A stretch of 14,805 nt of DNA from Candidatus Woesearchaeota archaeon (GCA_016933095.1 JAFGBP010000005.1:1-14805); one strand, 5' to 3'; shown: positions 5,531 to 12,907, numbered from the stretch's first letter. Notes: generated from the letters alone by a model not told the origin. Numbers and translations: made by a program.

Positions 5531-5857
5531 ATGGTTAGCAAGATCGTTTCTCTCGGGAACATAGTCAAAATCGAATACCGGTCTCTCAAAGATCTATTCA
5601 GCGGCATAAGAGAAGGATATGCTCAGGCAAGAAACACCGCCAAGTTGGCAAGAGGTATAGCGGACAACCCGGGCAATCCTGACGGAATGCTGGAAAACCT
5701 GGTCCTGGAAGAAGTCATGCATTACAACAAGGTATTCAGGCACGCCAGAGAGAATCCAGACCAGACGCCGGATCCGAAGTCAGTGGGAATCATACTCTAC
5801 GGCAGGACACATCTAAGAACCCACTTGCTTCTCCTACAAGCAGTCCCTTACATCTAG
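5531..5857 (+). CDS. Hypothetical small protein (108 aa)
   Basis: No family is recognised. The protein appears soluble and mostly helical, with a basic N-terminal half (KLARGIADNPGNPDGMLENL around 39-58) and a hydrophobic C-terminus (GIILYGRTHLRTHLLLLQAVPYI begins near 86). No signal peptide, convincing membrane segment or metal motif is seen. It lies 57 bases after srp54 with its own predicted TATA box and Shine-Dalgarno sequence, which support that it is real. A function linked to SRP54 cannot be claimed from position alone. Confidence 0.7.
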   Translation: MVSKIVSLGNIVKIEYRSLKDLFSGIREGYAQARNTAKLARGIADNPGNPDGMLENLVLEEVMHYNKVFRHARENPDQTPDPKSVGIILYGRTHLRTHLLLLQAVPYI

Positions 5858-5913
5858 AAGACAAGCACAGAAATAAGAGAATTCTTCTTGAAAAGGCAAA
5901 AAACAGCGCAATC

Positions 5914-5946
5914 TTTATATACTATAGCCACTATAGCCACCATAGA
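5914..5946 (+). promoter_or_regulatory. Promoter and tandem-repeat operator of the toxin-antitoxin pair
   Basis: A TATA box (TTTATATACT at 5914-5923) sits about 30 bases before the antitoxin ATG. Between them lie two exact tandem copies of CTATAGCCA (5922-5930 and 5931-5939), followed by a degenerate third half (CCATAG at 5940-5945) running to the start codon. Direct repeats overlapping the transcription start suit cooperative binding by a ribbon-helix-helix antitoxin and autoregulation of the operon. This use is inferred. Confidence 0.55.
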
Positions 5947-6141
5947 ATGGCCACTACCATCCAATTAAAGGAAGAGACGAAGAGGCTCATCAGCACCTTC
6001 GGCACAAAGGAAGACACGTACGACGACATCCTCAATAAGATGTACAACCTGGCTGTCAAGGAGCAGCTAAGGGAGTTCCTCATGTCATCAGAAGGCACTG
6101 TAAGCCTGGAAGAAGCCAGGAAAATCATAAACTCGAAGTAA
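5947..6141 (+). CDS. Ribbon-helix-helix-type antitoxin
   Basis: This 64-residue protein begins with a short beta strand (TTIQLKEETK) followed by two helices, the pattern of ribbon-helix-helix DNA-binding antitoxins. The acidic C-terminal half (SLEEARKIINSK) would wrap the toxin. It stops one base before the next start, as expected for co-translated toxin-antitoxin genes. It probably neutralises the downstream RelE-type toxin and represses its own promoter through the repeats at 5922-5939. The family is inferred from the short strand-helix pattern and context rather than a unique motif. Confidence 0.8.
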   Translation: MATTIQLKEETKRLISTFGTKEDTYDDILNKMYNLAVKEQLREFLMSSEGTVSLEEARKIINSK

Positions 6142-6142
6142 G

Positions 6143-6487
6143 ATGGCAAAAGTCGAGATCCTGAAATCACTAATCCTTGAGATAAAGAAGAAGTTCAGCA
6201 GGCAGGAAGCCAATGAGATCCTCGACGTGATGCATGAATTAGAGGACAACCCACGCAAAGGCAAGCTCTTGACAAGTGTCGGCGGATTCGTCATAAAAGA
6301 GATCAAGTACAAGGGATTCCGATTCTACTTCATAACAGACGGCCACAAGCTCAAGTTCCTAGGGGCAAAAGACCTGACAGACCTGCTCCTGCGCTTCGTC
6401 CGAATGTCAGACAAGAAGCGACAACAAGAAACGATAGACGAGATAAGGAACGTACTCCAGAAGATAGGGCCCGGCGGATTCAGTTAA
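6143..6487 (+). CDS. RelE/ParE-superfamily toxin
   Basis: This 114-residue protein has the RelE-fold order: two N-terminal helices ending in LEDNPRKGKLL (residues 32-42), then the strands GGFVIKEIKY, FRFYFITDG and KLKFLGA (48-74), and a basic C-terminal helix RFVRMSDKKRQQETIDEI (84-101). Archaeal RelE-like toxins with this RF(V/I)RMSDKK ending are common. By family precedent it would cleave mRNA at the ribosome or otherwise block growth; the exact target cannot be read from sequence. It directly follows the antitoxin gene with a one-base gap, so the two form a type II module. Confidence 0.85.
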   Translation: MAKVEILKSLILEIKKKFSRQEANEILDVMHELEDNPRKGKLLTSVGGFVIKEIKYKGFRFYFITDGHKLKFLGAKDLTDLLLRFVRMSDKKRQQETIDEIRNVLQKIGPGGFS

Positions 6488-6489
6488 GA

Positions 6490-6499
6490 ATAATATATA
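6490..6499 (+). promoter_or_regulatory. Upstream TATA box for the four-TM protein gene
   Basis: AATATATAAA directly after the toxin stop codon predicts a start near 6520. This would give a leader of about 100 bases containing two hairpins (6532-6545 and 6578-6622). A second TATA-like element lies at 6561-6570. Confidence 0.45.
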
Positions 6500-6531
6500 A
6501 AACGCGGCCACAGCCATCAATCTGAAAAACC

Positions 6532-6545
6532 CCACTCCAAAGTGG
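6532..6545 (+). terminator. Small hairpin before a T run
   Basis: CCACT and AGTGG form a 5-bp stem with loop CCAA, followed 15 bases later by TTTTT (6561-6565). It may end toxin mRNA or belong to the leader of the next gene. Confidence 0.25.
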
Positions 6546-6577
6546 AATCAATCCAAAAAGTTTTTATATCCTGCAAG

Positions 6578-6622
6578 GCTCATTCTCCGGTAAATAGGGT
6601 TTTGGGGTTAGCGAGAATGAGC
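6578..6622 (+). promoter_or_regulatory. 10-bp inverted repeat holding the start codon
   Basis: GCTCATTCTC (6578-6587) and GAGAATGAGC (6613-6622) are exact reverse complements separated by 25 G-rich bases. The ATG at 6617-6619 is inside the 3' arm. In RNA from the upstream promoter the start codon would be paired, which could regulate translation. If transcription starts near 6593 from the nearer TATA box, the 5' arm is not transcribed and the repeat would act only as DNA. Confidence 0.45.
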
Positions 6623-7819
6623 GTAATGTACCGTGAAAAGACAGGCATCCTGTTCTTGCTGTGCGCACTCGTGCTGCCAGCAGCAATACTATCAGACGAT
6701 GTGATAGTCTCTGGAAGCTTCATGGCATTCTTCCTCCTCGTACTGGCAATACTGACTATCAGGTTCCTAATGGACGCAGGCCAGGGATTCTACGAGTGGT
6801 ACTCGTTCTGGGGAGTGATTGTCGGAGCAGTCTACATGCTAGGAGCGCTTACAGGCGGCAGGAGCACAGACTTAGAAGTCGCAGGCTTTGTGCTGTTCGT
6901 CGCATACCTCATCAGCGGGTTCTTCTTCATACTCAAGTCCCCCGAATCAAGAGGCAGCTACAGCCACAAAAGACAGGAGATAAAAGCGCCCGAGGCAGAA
7001 AGAGACGAGTACATAACAATCAGACCATCCCAGTCAGACCTAAGCGATGACGAGATAGAACACTTCCGAAGAAAGGACGAGCTAAGCGAGCTGGCCGATA
7101 TCATACCTGACGCCCCTAAGGAGCAGAGCAAGCTCCACGAGTACGAGGATTTCAGGCGCGAGAAGATAAGCGCGGCCTCTGAAGAGGAAGACATCGAGTG
7201 GGATGAGAGCGCATTCACGGCAGGATATGAGAGGAAGACAGACAGGGACGGCTACTATGAGATAAAGGCCGAAGCGGACTTCACAGATGAGGAACCTTAC
7301 AGCACAGAAGGATACATAGAGCTCTACCCAGACAGCAAAGCCAGAAGGCCAGACCCTGCAAGGAGGAGAGAGACCCTTGTGGACTCTCCAAAGGTCAAGG
7401 TAGTCGAGCTCAAGGAAGCGCCTCAGATAGACCTTGAAAAGCTAAGGGAAAGCGCACGCGAGCTGGACCTGGGCGTGAGCAGGATAAACGAGAGGATCAA
7501 ACTGATAGCCGAGAAGGCGATACTTGAAGGAGCCGAGAAGAGGCTTGAAACAGAGACTGTTGAGAGGAAGAGGAGATCACTCATCTCAGAGAAGAAGAGC
7601 CTTGAGAACGCAGCAAAGAAGCTCAAGGAAGCGCTTGGCGGAAGACCCGCTCCTGTCAGCAGTCAGGAAGTCTACGCATCTGAGACAGGGACGAGGTATC
7701 ACTACAATGACAAGTGCCTCAGCCTCAAGCGCGTGAAGAAGAAAGACATGGTCATATTCAATGATTCAAAAGAGGCGAGAAAGCAAGGTCTAAGGGCCTG
7801 CGAGAGATGCAAGAGGTAA
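6617..7819 (+). CDS. Four-TM protein with coiled coil and C-terminal Cys/His motif
   Basis: Function is not recognised. From the ATG at 6617 (400 residues) there are four hydrophobic segments at about 10-25, 29-52, 61-81 and 86-106, followed by a long acidic, probably disordered cytoplasmic linker (110-260), a charged coiled coil (about 275-345), and a final domain with H362, C367, C395 and C398 (YHYNDKC...ACERC). That ending resembles the small Ada-like zinc-binding domain that ends many DPANN proteins. The longer frame from GTG 6542 runs through the TATA-like element and leader, so the ATG at 6617 or 6626 is preferred. A membrane-tethered scaffold or sensor is possible. Confidence 0.8.
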   Translation: MSVMYREKTGILFLLCALVLPAAILSDDVIVSGSFMAFFLLVLAILTIRFLMDAGQGFYEWYSFWGVIVGAVYMLGALTGGRSTDLEVAGFVLFVAYLISGFFFILKSPESRGSYSHKRQEIKAPEAERDEYITIRPSQSDLSDDEIEHFRRKDELSELADIIPDAPKEQSKLHEYEDFRREKISAASEEEDIEWDESAFTAGYERKTDRDGYYEIKAEADFTDEEPYSTEGYIELYPDSKARRPDPARRRETLVDSPKVKVVELKEAPQIDLEKLRESARELDLGVSRINERIKLIAEKAILEGAEKRLETETVERKRRSLISEKKSLENAAKKLKEALGGRPAPVSSQEVYASETGTRYHYNDKCLSLKRVKKKDMVIFNDSKEARKQGLRACERCKR

Positions 7820-7825
7820 AACAAG

Positions 7826-8449
7826 ATGCATAAGATGAATCTTTTAGAAGATAATGTTGTAATGATAGAAAAGAGCGAGATGGGTCGCGAGATAAGCTTT
7901 GATGAATATTGCCTAAGACTGGCCTACCTCTTCGCATGGCATAACTCGCAGGACCCCAGCACCAAGACAGGAAGCGTACTTACCTATAACGGAAGAGTGG
8001 TGCTGAAAACCGCGAACGTCTTCCCTCTCAACACGATCCTGACGCCTGAAAGGCTTGCCGATAACAGTTGGAGATACGGCAATATTATTCATGCAGAAAG
8101 AGGGAATGTTGAACGAGCCATCGCCTTGAAGCTCAGGGAAAGGATGGGGCTTATGGAAGTGCCGAGGCCCTTCACCCTATACTCTCCAAATGATCCTTGC
8201 GAAGAGCAATGCGAACCCGCCATAATCCAGAGCGGCTTGGTCGGAGAGGTGAAGACTCACCTGGAACTGAACAGATACACCAACAAGAACAAGCTCAACG
8301 ACAAATGGAGGGAAGGGCAAGAAAGGGCTAAGGAGAGGTTCAGGAATGCAGGGATACTCTATACTCCCATCTCGGCTGACCTATCGGACCTTGGAAAGCT
8401 CTTATTCTTTAGGAGAAAAGCGATAGACTTTGCCGAGCTCTACAAGTAA
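7826..8449 (+). CDS. dCMP/cytidine deaminase-like protein
   Basis: This 207-residue protein belongs to the zinc-dependent cytidine-deaminase superfamily and most resembles dCMP deaminases. It has DPSTKTGSVL (43-52), the zinc ligand and catalytic pair H89-A-E91, and a Cys pair in PCEEQCEPAIIQSGL (124-138). Such enzymes deaminate dCMP to dUMP for thymidylate synthesis. The Cys pair is spaced C-x3-C (C125, C129) where the family normally has C-x2-C, so activity or substrate may differ. The gene starts six bases after the preceding stop and is probably co-transcribed. An ATG at 7835 is an alternative start. C-terminal residues FFRRKAIDF fit the usual last strand. Confidence 0.8.
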   Translation: MHKMNLLEDNVVMIEKSEMGREISFDEYCLRLAYLFAWHNSQDPSTKTGSVLTYNGRVVLKTANVFPLNTILTPERLADNSWRYGNIIHAERGNVERAIALKLRERMGLMEVPRPFTLYSPNDPCEEQCEPAIIQSGLVGEVKTHLELNRYTNKNKLNDKWREGQERAKERFRNAGILYTPISADLSDLGKLLFFRRKAIDFAELYK

Positions 8450-8526
8450 AAGGAATTGACAAGCCAGGCATGACGTCCAGATATCTTTAGCAGATGGAAC
8501 GCTAGTTTCATTTAAGCCAAAAAGAA

Positions 8527-9276
8527 CTACCAATCAACAAGGCTTTTCTGCGACTTATTGAACCTGTCAAGCCTCATCGGAGGCTCTACTGCCTTGAAAG
8601 AGAAGCCCCACTTCTCAAGCATCTCCTTGGCATTAGGGCTGATAGTTGGAGCGGCAAGGATTCCCTTCACGTTCTTCACGCCTTTCAGCTCTTCTATCTT
8701 CTCGACGTAGCGGCGTAGCTGGGTCACGGCGTCCAAGCCCGCAGTGTACCTCTTGCATTCCACAATCACCAGGTTGCCCTTCTTGTCGTGGCCGAATACG
8801 TCGATGAAACCGAACTTGGTATGCTCCTCGCGGCTCAAGGGCTTGAAGTCATCCGAGATTAGGTGAGGGTTCTCTTTCAGCATGTCGCTCATGTCCCGCT
8901 CGTTGCCCGCCAGCTCCTGCTTTGCCCCGTCCTCCAGCTTGTGATGCATGAACGTGTGCACGCGGAATATCTGGACGTCAAGGTACTCCTTCAGGTCAGC
9001 GGTCACGCACTTGAGATGGAGATACTTCTGTCCATTGCCGCTCACAGGCTTGAGCGTTATGTGGCCGCCTGCCTTCATGTAATTGATAGGGGCGCTCCCC
9101 ACGGGCTGGTGTATCAGCAAGGTGTTGTCGTTCTTGATGAAGATCATCCTATCTCCCTGCGCCAAGTGGGCTTCTGCCCGGCCGCTGTAAGCGATCTCGC
9201 AGCTGCAGAAAAAACTCAGGCACTCGTTCCTCGCAAGCGCATCATCAAACTCAGCCCTAAAATCCCCCAGCTCCAT
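8527..9276 (-). CDS. nucS: Endonuclease NucS (EndoMS)
   Basis: NucS/EndoMS cuts mismatched or branched DNA and works with PCNA in archaeal repair. The N-terminal DNA-binding domain shows CEIAYSGRAEAHL and GDRMIFIKNDNTLLIHQPVG. The C-terminal nuclease has the PD-(D/E)xK site GFIDVFG...VIVECKRYTAGLDAVTQLRRY, with D159, E173 and K175. The last residues QKSLVDW resemble a PCNA-interacting box. I chose ATG at 9276 (249 aa): a TATA-like element at 9299-9307 lies about 27 bases upstream, giving a leaderless mRNA; the frame also extends to a TTG at 9291. It converges with the deaminase gene across 77 bases in which I see nothing distinct. Confidence 0.95.
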   Translation of the reverse strand: MELGDFRAEFDDALARNECLSFFCSCEIAYSGRAEAHLAQGDRMIFIKNDNTLLIHQPVGSAPINYMKAGGHITLKPVSGNGQKYLHLKCVTADLKEYLDVQIFRVHTFMHHKLEDGAKQELAGNERDMSDMLKENPHLISDDFKPLSREEHTKFGFIDVFGHDKKGNLVIVECKRYTAGLDAVTQLRRYVEKIEELKGVKNVKGILAAPTISPNAKEMLEKWGFSFKAVEPPMRLDRFNKSQKSLVDW

Positions 9277-9298
9277 GGTGAGGCGAAACAAGGGCCAG

Positions 9299-9307
9299 CA
9301 TAAAAAT
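9299..9307 (-). promoter_or_regulatory. TATA box of nucS
   Basis: On the minus strand GATTTTTATG is centred about 27 bases before the ATG at 9276. It supports the shorter start and a leaderless transcript. Confidence 0.5.
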
Positions 9308-9337
9308 CTTTTGCCTTTTAAGAACCGTTCAAAAAGT

Positions 9338-9371
9338 GCCGCCTAGCGTAGTCCTCGGTCAAACAGGCGGC
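9338..9371. repeat. 7-bp inverted repeat between nucS and the Cys-rich protein gene
   Basis: GCCGCCT (9338-9344) and AGGCGGC (9365-9371) enclose 20 bases. It lies in a 256-base divergent intergenic region that otherwise shows only promoters. It could be an operator or an RNA stem; nothing more can be said. Confidence 0.35.
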
Positions 9372-9455
9372 AGGAGAAGAATCGGCTTTAAATGAAACGA
9401 AATGACCGCACGGAGCGCGGCACGAAAGACTTTGAACGGGTATGGTTTTTGAAAA

Positions 9456-9528
9456 GATATAAATATCATGGGCAACAGGAAGAACGTATATTTCGCAAGA
9501 ACACAAATAACACATCATATTGGAGGTG
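9456..9528 (+). promoter_or_regulatory. TATA box and strong Shine-Dalgarno of the Cys-rich protein gene
   Basis: GATATAAATA (from 9456) predicts transcription from about 9487. GGAGGTG (9522-9528) is a strong ribosome binding site four bases before the ATG at 9533. This decides the start against the longer frame from 9392, which would begin upstream of the promoter. Confidence 0.65.
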
Positions 9529-9532
9529 CCTT

Positions 9533-10255
9533 ATGGCAAAGAAGAAGACAAGCAAGAAGAAAGCGAGCCCAGCGGCTGCAAAGGATGCGAGCAAGAAAGC
9601 AGGGAAGAAAGAAGCTGCAAATCCAGCATTCAAGCCGGCTTATGGTATTGGACTGGCAGTCGTTGCAGTAATAATATTGATCATCATAGTGGTCGCGAAC
9701 AAGCAAGGAGAGACGAGTCCTCCAGCAGACACTGCTATGGGAGAGCAAGAGGTTTGCGGAGACTCTATTTGTGGAGCAAAAGAGGCTGCGTCTGGCAGCT
9801 GCCCGTCGGACTGCAAGGTAGAGAAGGACTATGAAAGCGACACCCAAACCCCTGCAGACGAAGCAGGCATGGATGACGGATGCTTAAGGGAAGGAGAGAT
9901 GGTCCCTCTTAGGGACGATGCGCCTGACTGCTGCCCAGGGCTGGAGCTCATCGATCCTAAAGGATCCTCAGAGCTTGGGTTCGCAGGCATATGCACTGCA
10001 AAGTGCGGCAACGGCGTGTGCGACGAGGAGACTGAGTCGCCAAGCAACTGCCCTGACGACTGCGAGGCTGTGATGGACGCGAGGCCTGTCTGCGCTGGAA
10101 TAGGAACCTCGAAAGAGGGCTGGTACCAGAACGACAAGATCCTGATGTACGCCCACTGTGCAGGCTGCGTTGCTGAGTGCAAGAACAGGGACACTGCATC
10201 CGAAGGATGGTACAACTCCTGCGACGGCAAGCAGATCAAGAGGGTGTGCAACTAG
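9533..10255 (+). CDS. Membrane-anchored Cys-rich surface protein
   Basis: This 240-residue protein has a Lys/Ala-rich cytoplasmic tail (1-33), one membrane helix (about 38-55, GIGLAVVAVIILIIIVV), and an outside domain rich in Cys. Two copies of the motif CG-D/N-x2-C-x(8-9)-C-P-x-D-C are visible (CGDSICGAKE...CPSDC and CGNGVCDEET...CPDDC). Between them is DDAPDCCPGLELID, which also recurs in DPANN surface proteins. The C-terminus has two related EGWY...C units (SKEGWYQNDK and ASEGWYNSCD). Disulfides or metal binding outside the cell are likely. It is convergent with the gene at 10281. The function is unknown; adhesion or host contact is a guess. Confidence 0.85.
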   Translation: MAKKKTSKKKASPAAAKDASKKAGKKEAANPAFKPAYGIGLAVVAVIILIIIVVANKQGETSPPADTAMGEQEVCGDSICGAKEAASGSCPSDCKVEKDYESDTQTPADEAGMDDGCLREGEMVPLRDDAPDCCPGLELIDPKGSSELGFAGICTAKCGNGVCDEETESPSNCPDDCEAVMDARPVCAGIGTSKEGWYQNDKILMYAHCAGCVAECKNRDTASEGWYNSCDGKQIKRVCN

Positions 10256-10280
10256 AGCAGGCACTCCTCAAATTCTTTCA

Positions 10281-10781
10281 TTATTCTTTTTCTTTCTCTC
10301 CCACGATAAATGTCCGCAGTCTGTCGTAGTTATAGTTGCAGTTATCACGAGCAGTACCCCGCAGCCTCTTAAGTTGGTTGAGTGCTTTCCTCGGGTCCTG
10401 CCCTTTTCTCAAGAGCACAAGCATCGTCTGGTCCAAAGGGATCATTTCCCCGACATAGCATTGGCCGGCTATCCCATCCAGGCCTACATCAGTATAGCAT
10501 GCCTCGATAAGAGCAACAGCAGACTTTACTGCACTGTGCTGTTCGCAGATGTAGAGCTCGTCTCGTTTGTAATCATACACCCCAACAACAAATGATATTG
10601 CCAAGTCATCAACAGTCTCTCTGGCATACCAGAAAGCCTCTCTTCCTCTCTCGCGATACTTTGCAACCTGGTTCTGTTCTACGATGAACTGAGCAGTGTC
10701 GTGAGCTGTCGGCGGCGCAGTGTTGGAAGCAGCTACGGTCGCTGCAATGCTTTCGATGATTGCGGTAAGGGCTTTTCTCAT
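10281..10781 (-). CDS. Hypothetical protein downstream of nreA (166 aa)
   Basis: No family is recognised. The protein begins with a helical, moderately hydrophobic stretch (ALTAIIESIAATVAASN) that is too short and polar for a certain membrane anchor. It continues as an alpha/beta-looking domain (DDLAISFVVGVYDY, ELYICEQHSAVKSAVALIEACY, QTMLVLLRKGQDPRK) and ends in a charged tail. It has four Cys without a zinc pattern. A Shine-Dalgarno sequence AAGGTGAT lies just before the ATG at 10781, only 33 bases after nreA, so it is probably translated from the nreA mRNA. Confidence 0.8.
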   Translation of the reverse strand: MRKALTAIIESIAATVAASNTAPPTAHDTAQFIVEQNQVAKYRERGREAFWYARETVDDLAISFVVGVYDYKRDELYICEQHSAVKSAVALIEACYTDVGLDGIAGQCYVGEMIPLDQTMLVLLRKGQDPRKALNQLKRLRGTARDNCNYNYDRLRTFIVGEKEKE

Positions 10782-10814
10782 GGTATCACCTTGTTGTTTT
10801 TCACCTATATTGCG

Positions 10815-12038
10815 TCAGAAGAAACGATGGAGCTTCACCTGCGATTTCATTTGATTGAGCATCTTGCTGTTGCTTAGGAAAAGGTCTGCGTTCACATTGA
10901 ACTTCTTCTTTACAAGCGCCTTCGCGTACTTGAGCATGAGTTCCTTATCAGCAAAGAGAAGGGGTTTGCTTGCAAGCGTCTTCCTCACTGCCTCGCGCAC
11001 CACCCACACCCCGAGCGGAGCGTAGTATTCTCCTGTTATGAACCTCAAGAGGAGGACTGAAGACTGGCGCCTCCTCTTCCGAAGGTACTCCAGGACCGGG
11101 AGGCGAGCGGCATAGTAGCCCCCTGCTGTCTCGAAGGCGTAGCCCTTCCTGCCGTCGTAGGGCTCGTAGTCTGTCGAGACGCTGATGCCGTCAGAATCAT
11201 GCCAGGTGCTCTTGCCAACGTAGGTCTCGAAGAGCTCGTAGCTCCACATTTCAGGGAAGAACAAGGCAAGGTAATAGTTTCCGAGGTGGCCTCCGAAGAA
11301 GACTGCAAAGTCGTGAGGCTGATAATCCTTGACCTCGTCTATGAACTGCTTTCCTAGTGTGCTGTCGACGCTTGTCACACTCCAGCGAGTCGGCACGAGT
11401 TTCCGCTGGCCCTTGACTCCCAAGTTGCCGACAGATAGCAGACGGGTCAGGTAGTGCTCGTCTATGTCATCCTTCTTGTAAAGATCCCCCAGGGCCTGCC
11501 CTGCCTTCAGGTCAGTGTCTGACACTGCCTTGTCGACTGCTCTGGGGACTTTTGCGTTCTCAGTGATCCTTGCCTTCTTGAGCTTGATGTTCGGCCCGTG
11601 AGGCATGACGTCCTGGGCAAAACTAAGAGAGAAAGAAGGCTTCTTCGACAGGTTGATCTCTGTATCTACAGGGTCCTTTGCCATCCCGATCTCCTGGCCC
11701 ATCGCAATCAGGCGGTCATTGAAGCTTTTTATGTTACTCTTGAAGCTCGAATTTATCAGGCTGCTGCGAAGGCCTATAACCTGGTCGATAGAGTATCCCT
11801 CGCGCGACCACAAGAGCGGATTGTCATGATCCTGGTAATCCTCGACGCTCAAGAAACCCACATTGATATCAGGATAGCCAAACCTGCCGACAAAGACATT
11901 CGGGCTCTTGCCAAAGAAGTCCTGCTTCGCCGAAAGGTTCACCTTCCTCTGGGCAGATATCTTCGATAGGATCGGGCAATAGGTACGGCCGCAATTAGAC
12001 GGGTCCCTGCCCTTGCACTGTATGCACTTTATTCTCAT
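10815..12038 (-). CDS. nreA: DNA repair protein NreA
   Basis: NreA is an archaeal repair protein that interacts with PCNA; its biochemical activity is not well settled. The N-terminus carries a four-Cys zinc-like motif (C5, C8, C16, C21 in CIQCKGRDPSNCGRTYC), followed by the conserved PNVFVGRFGYPDINVGFLS. The extreme C-terminus QVKLHRFF (400-407) is a full PCNA-interacting box. The length of 407 residues fits the family. I chose ATG at 12038 over TTG at 12041. A TATA-like element at 12063-12069 is about 28 bases upstream, indicating a leaderless mRNA. The unknown gene at 10281-10781 follows in the same operon. Confidence 0.93.
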   Translation of the reverse strand: MRIKCIQCKGRDPSNCGRTYCPILSKISAQRKVNLSAKQDFFGKSPNVFVGRFGYPDINVGFLSVEDYQDHDNPLLWSREGYSIDQVIGLRSSLINSSFKSNIKSFNDRLIAMGQEIGMAKDPVDTEINLSKKPSFSLSFAQDVMPHGPNIKLKKARITENAKVPRAVDKAVSDTDLKAGQALGDLYKKDDIDEHYLTRLLSVGNLGVKGQRKLVPTRWSVTSVDSTLGKQFIDEVKDYQPHDFAVFFGGHLGNYYLALFFPEMWSYELFETYVGKSTWHDSDGISVSTDYEPYDGRKGYAFETAGGYYAARLPVLEYLRKRRRQSSVLLLRFITGEYYAPLGVWVVREAVRKTLASKPLLFADKELMLKYAKALVKKKFNVNADLFLSNSKMLNQMKSQVKLHRFF

Positions 12039-12062
12039 CAAGAAAGAGAGATGTTCAATGGG

Positions 12063-12069
12063 TTAAAAG
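12063..12069 (-). promoter_or_regulatory. TATA box of nreA
   Basis: CTTTTAA on the minus strand, centred about 28 bases before the ATG, is the only promoter-like element in the 58-base gap. Confidence 0.45.
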
Positions 12070-12096
12070 GTTTTTCTTTAATATTAGCAGCTCGTA

Positions 12097-12870
12097 TTAC
12101 CTACTCACCATCCTCCTGCCAGACCGGTATTTATCTACTGCAGACTGAAACATCTCAGTCCCCTCCAGCACCATATGAACATAGCTGGTGTTGTTGGTTC
12201 CGGAACTATACATTCCCTTCTGGTAATTCCTTATTGCAAGGCGCTTGATATCATCAGGATCCCTTCCAAGCCTCTCCTGCCTCTCAATGCCTAGGCGCAG
12301 ATACTTCTGAGAAGATCTTGCCTGAAGCTCAATGTTATACCTATAAGCCCGGGCATCAAAGCGCTTTGGAAGGTCCTTATAGCCCTCTTCTTTCATAAGG
12401 TCAAATATCTCTTTTGCAGTTTCTACCTTAACCTGGCAGTATCCTTGGGCAGGGTTTGGATTAGGCCGCTTGTTGCCTTCAGAATCAGTCACATACTTGT
12501 TTCCCTGGACGTAAGGGTTCCCCTTACTCTCGACAAAGAAGCACATGGAAGCAGACTCAAGGAGAGGAGTTCCTTCGTACAAAGAGGCCTCGTAATGCGC
12601 GGCGAGCTGCTTTCTTGCAAGCTGCTCATCAAGACTCTTCCCGTAATAAAAACTGTGAAGCTTTTGGATGACAGGGACTAGCGACTCCACAAACTCATCT
12701 TTCCTGATCTGGTCATGCATCTCTTCAGCCGGCATATTAAGCTTCCTGGAATGGATGTTGTGAAGCTCCACTCCGGCAAACAGTGATGACATGGCAATAC
12801 CTAGATAAGCCGTGAGTGCGCTTGATGCGAACATTCCTCTGAGTCCTGTTTTTCTGGTATGATAGACCAT
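12097..12870 (-). CDS. Membrane-anchored lytic-transglycosylase-like protein (SLT fold)
   Basis: This 257-residue protein has a basic N-terminus and one hydrophobic segment (about 14-34), serving as signal peptide or anchor. The rest resembles the lysozyme-like SLT domain: candidate catalytic E114 in FFVESKGNPYV, the GYCQV strand (143-147, where SLTs have GLxQ), and NYQKG (215-219, at the place of AYNAG). Bacterial relatives cleave the glycan backbone of peptidoglycan. Motifs are weaker than in the next gene, so fold is likely but activity is less sure. A TATA-like element at 12898-12907 and GAGG near 12876 precede the ATG. It is probably a distant paralogue of the protein at 12966-14027. Confidence 0.7.
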   Translation of the reverse strand: MVYHTRKTGLRGMFASSALTAYLGIAMSSLFAGVELHNIHSRKLNMPAEEMHDQIRKDEFVESLVPVIQKLHSFYYGKSLDEQLARKQLAAHYEASLYEGTPLLESASMCFFVESKGNPYVQGNKYVTDSEGNKRPNPNPAQGYCQVKVETAKEIFDLMKEEGYKDLPKRFDARAYRYNIELQARSSQKYLRLGIERQERLGRDPDDIKRLAIRNYQKGMYSSGTNNTSYVHMVLEGTEMFQSAVDKYRSGRRMVSR

Positions 12871-12897
12871 TTGAAACCTCTTGGGATATGGATCTCT

Positions 12898-12907
12898 TTA
12901 AAAAAGT
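12898..12907 (-). promoter_or_regulatory. TATA box of the 257-residue SLT-like gene
   Basis: CTTTTTTAAA on the minus strand lies about 32 bases before the ATG at 12870, predicting a leader of only a few bases. Confidence 0.45.

Noticed and set aside
5922..5945. Possible CRISPR or satellite repeat
   Set aside because: Only two 9-base copies without spacers; better explained as an operator before the antitoxin gene.
8450..8526. Short gap between convergent deaminase and nucS genes
   Set aside because: I looked for a hairpin, small gene or RNA and saw nothing convincing.
9392..9532. 47-codon N-terminal extension of the Cys-rich protein
   Set aside because: It would cover the TATA box and the strong Shine-Dalgarno sequence before ATG 9533; the extension has no recognisable protein character.
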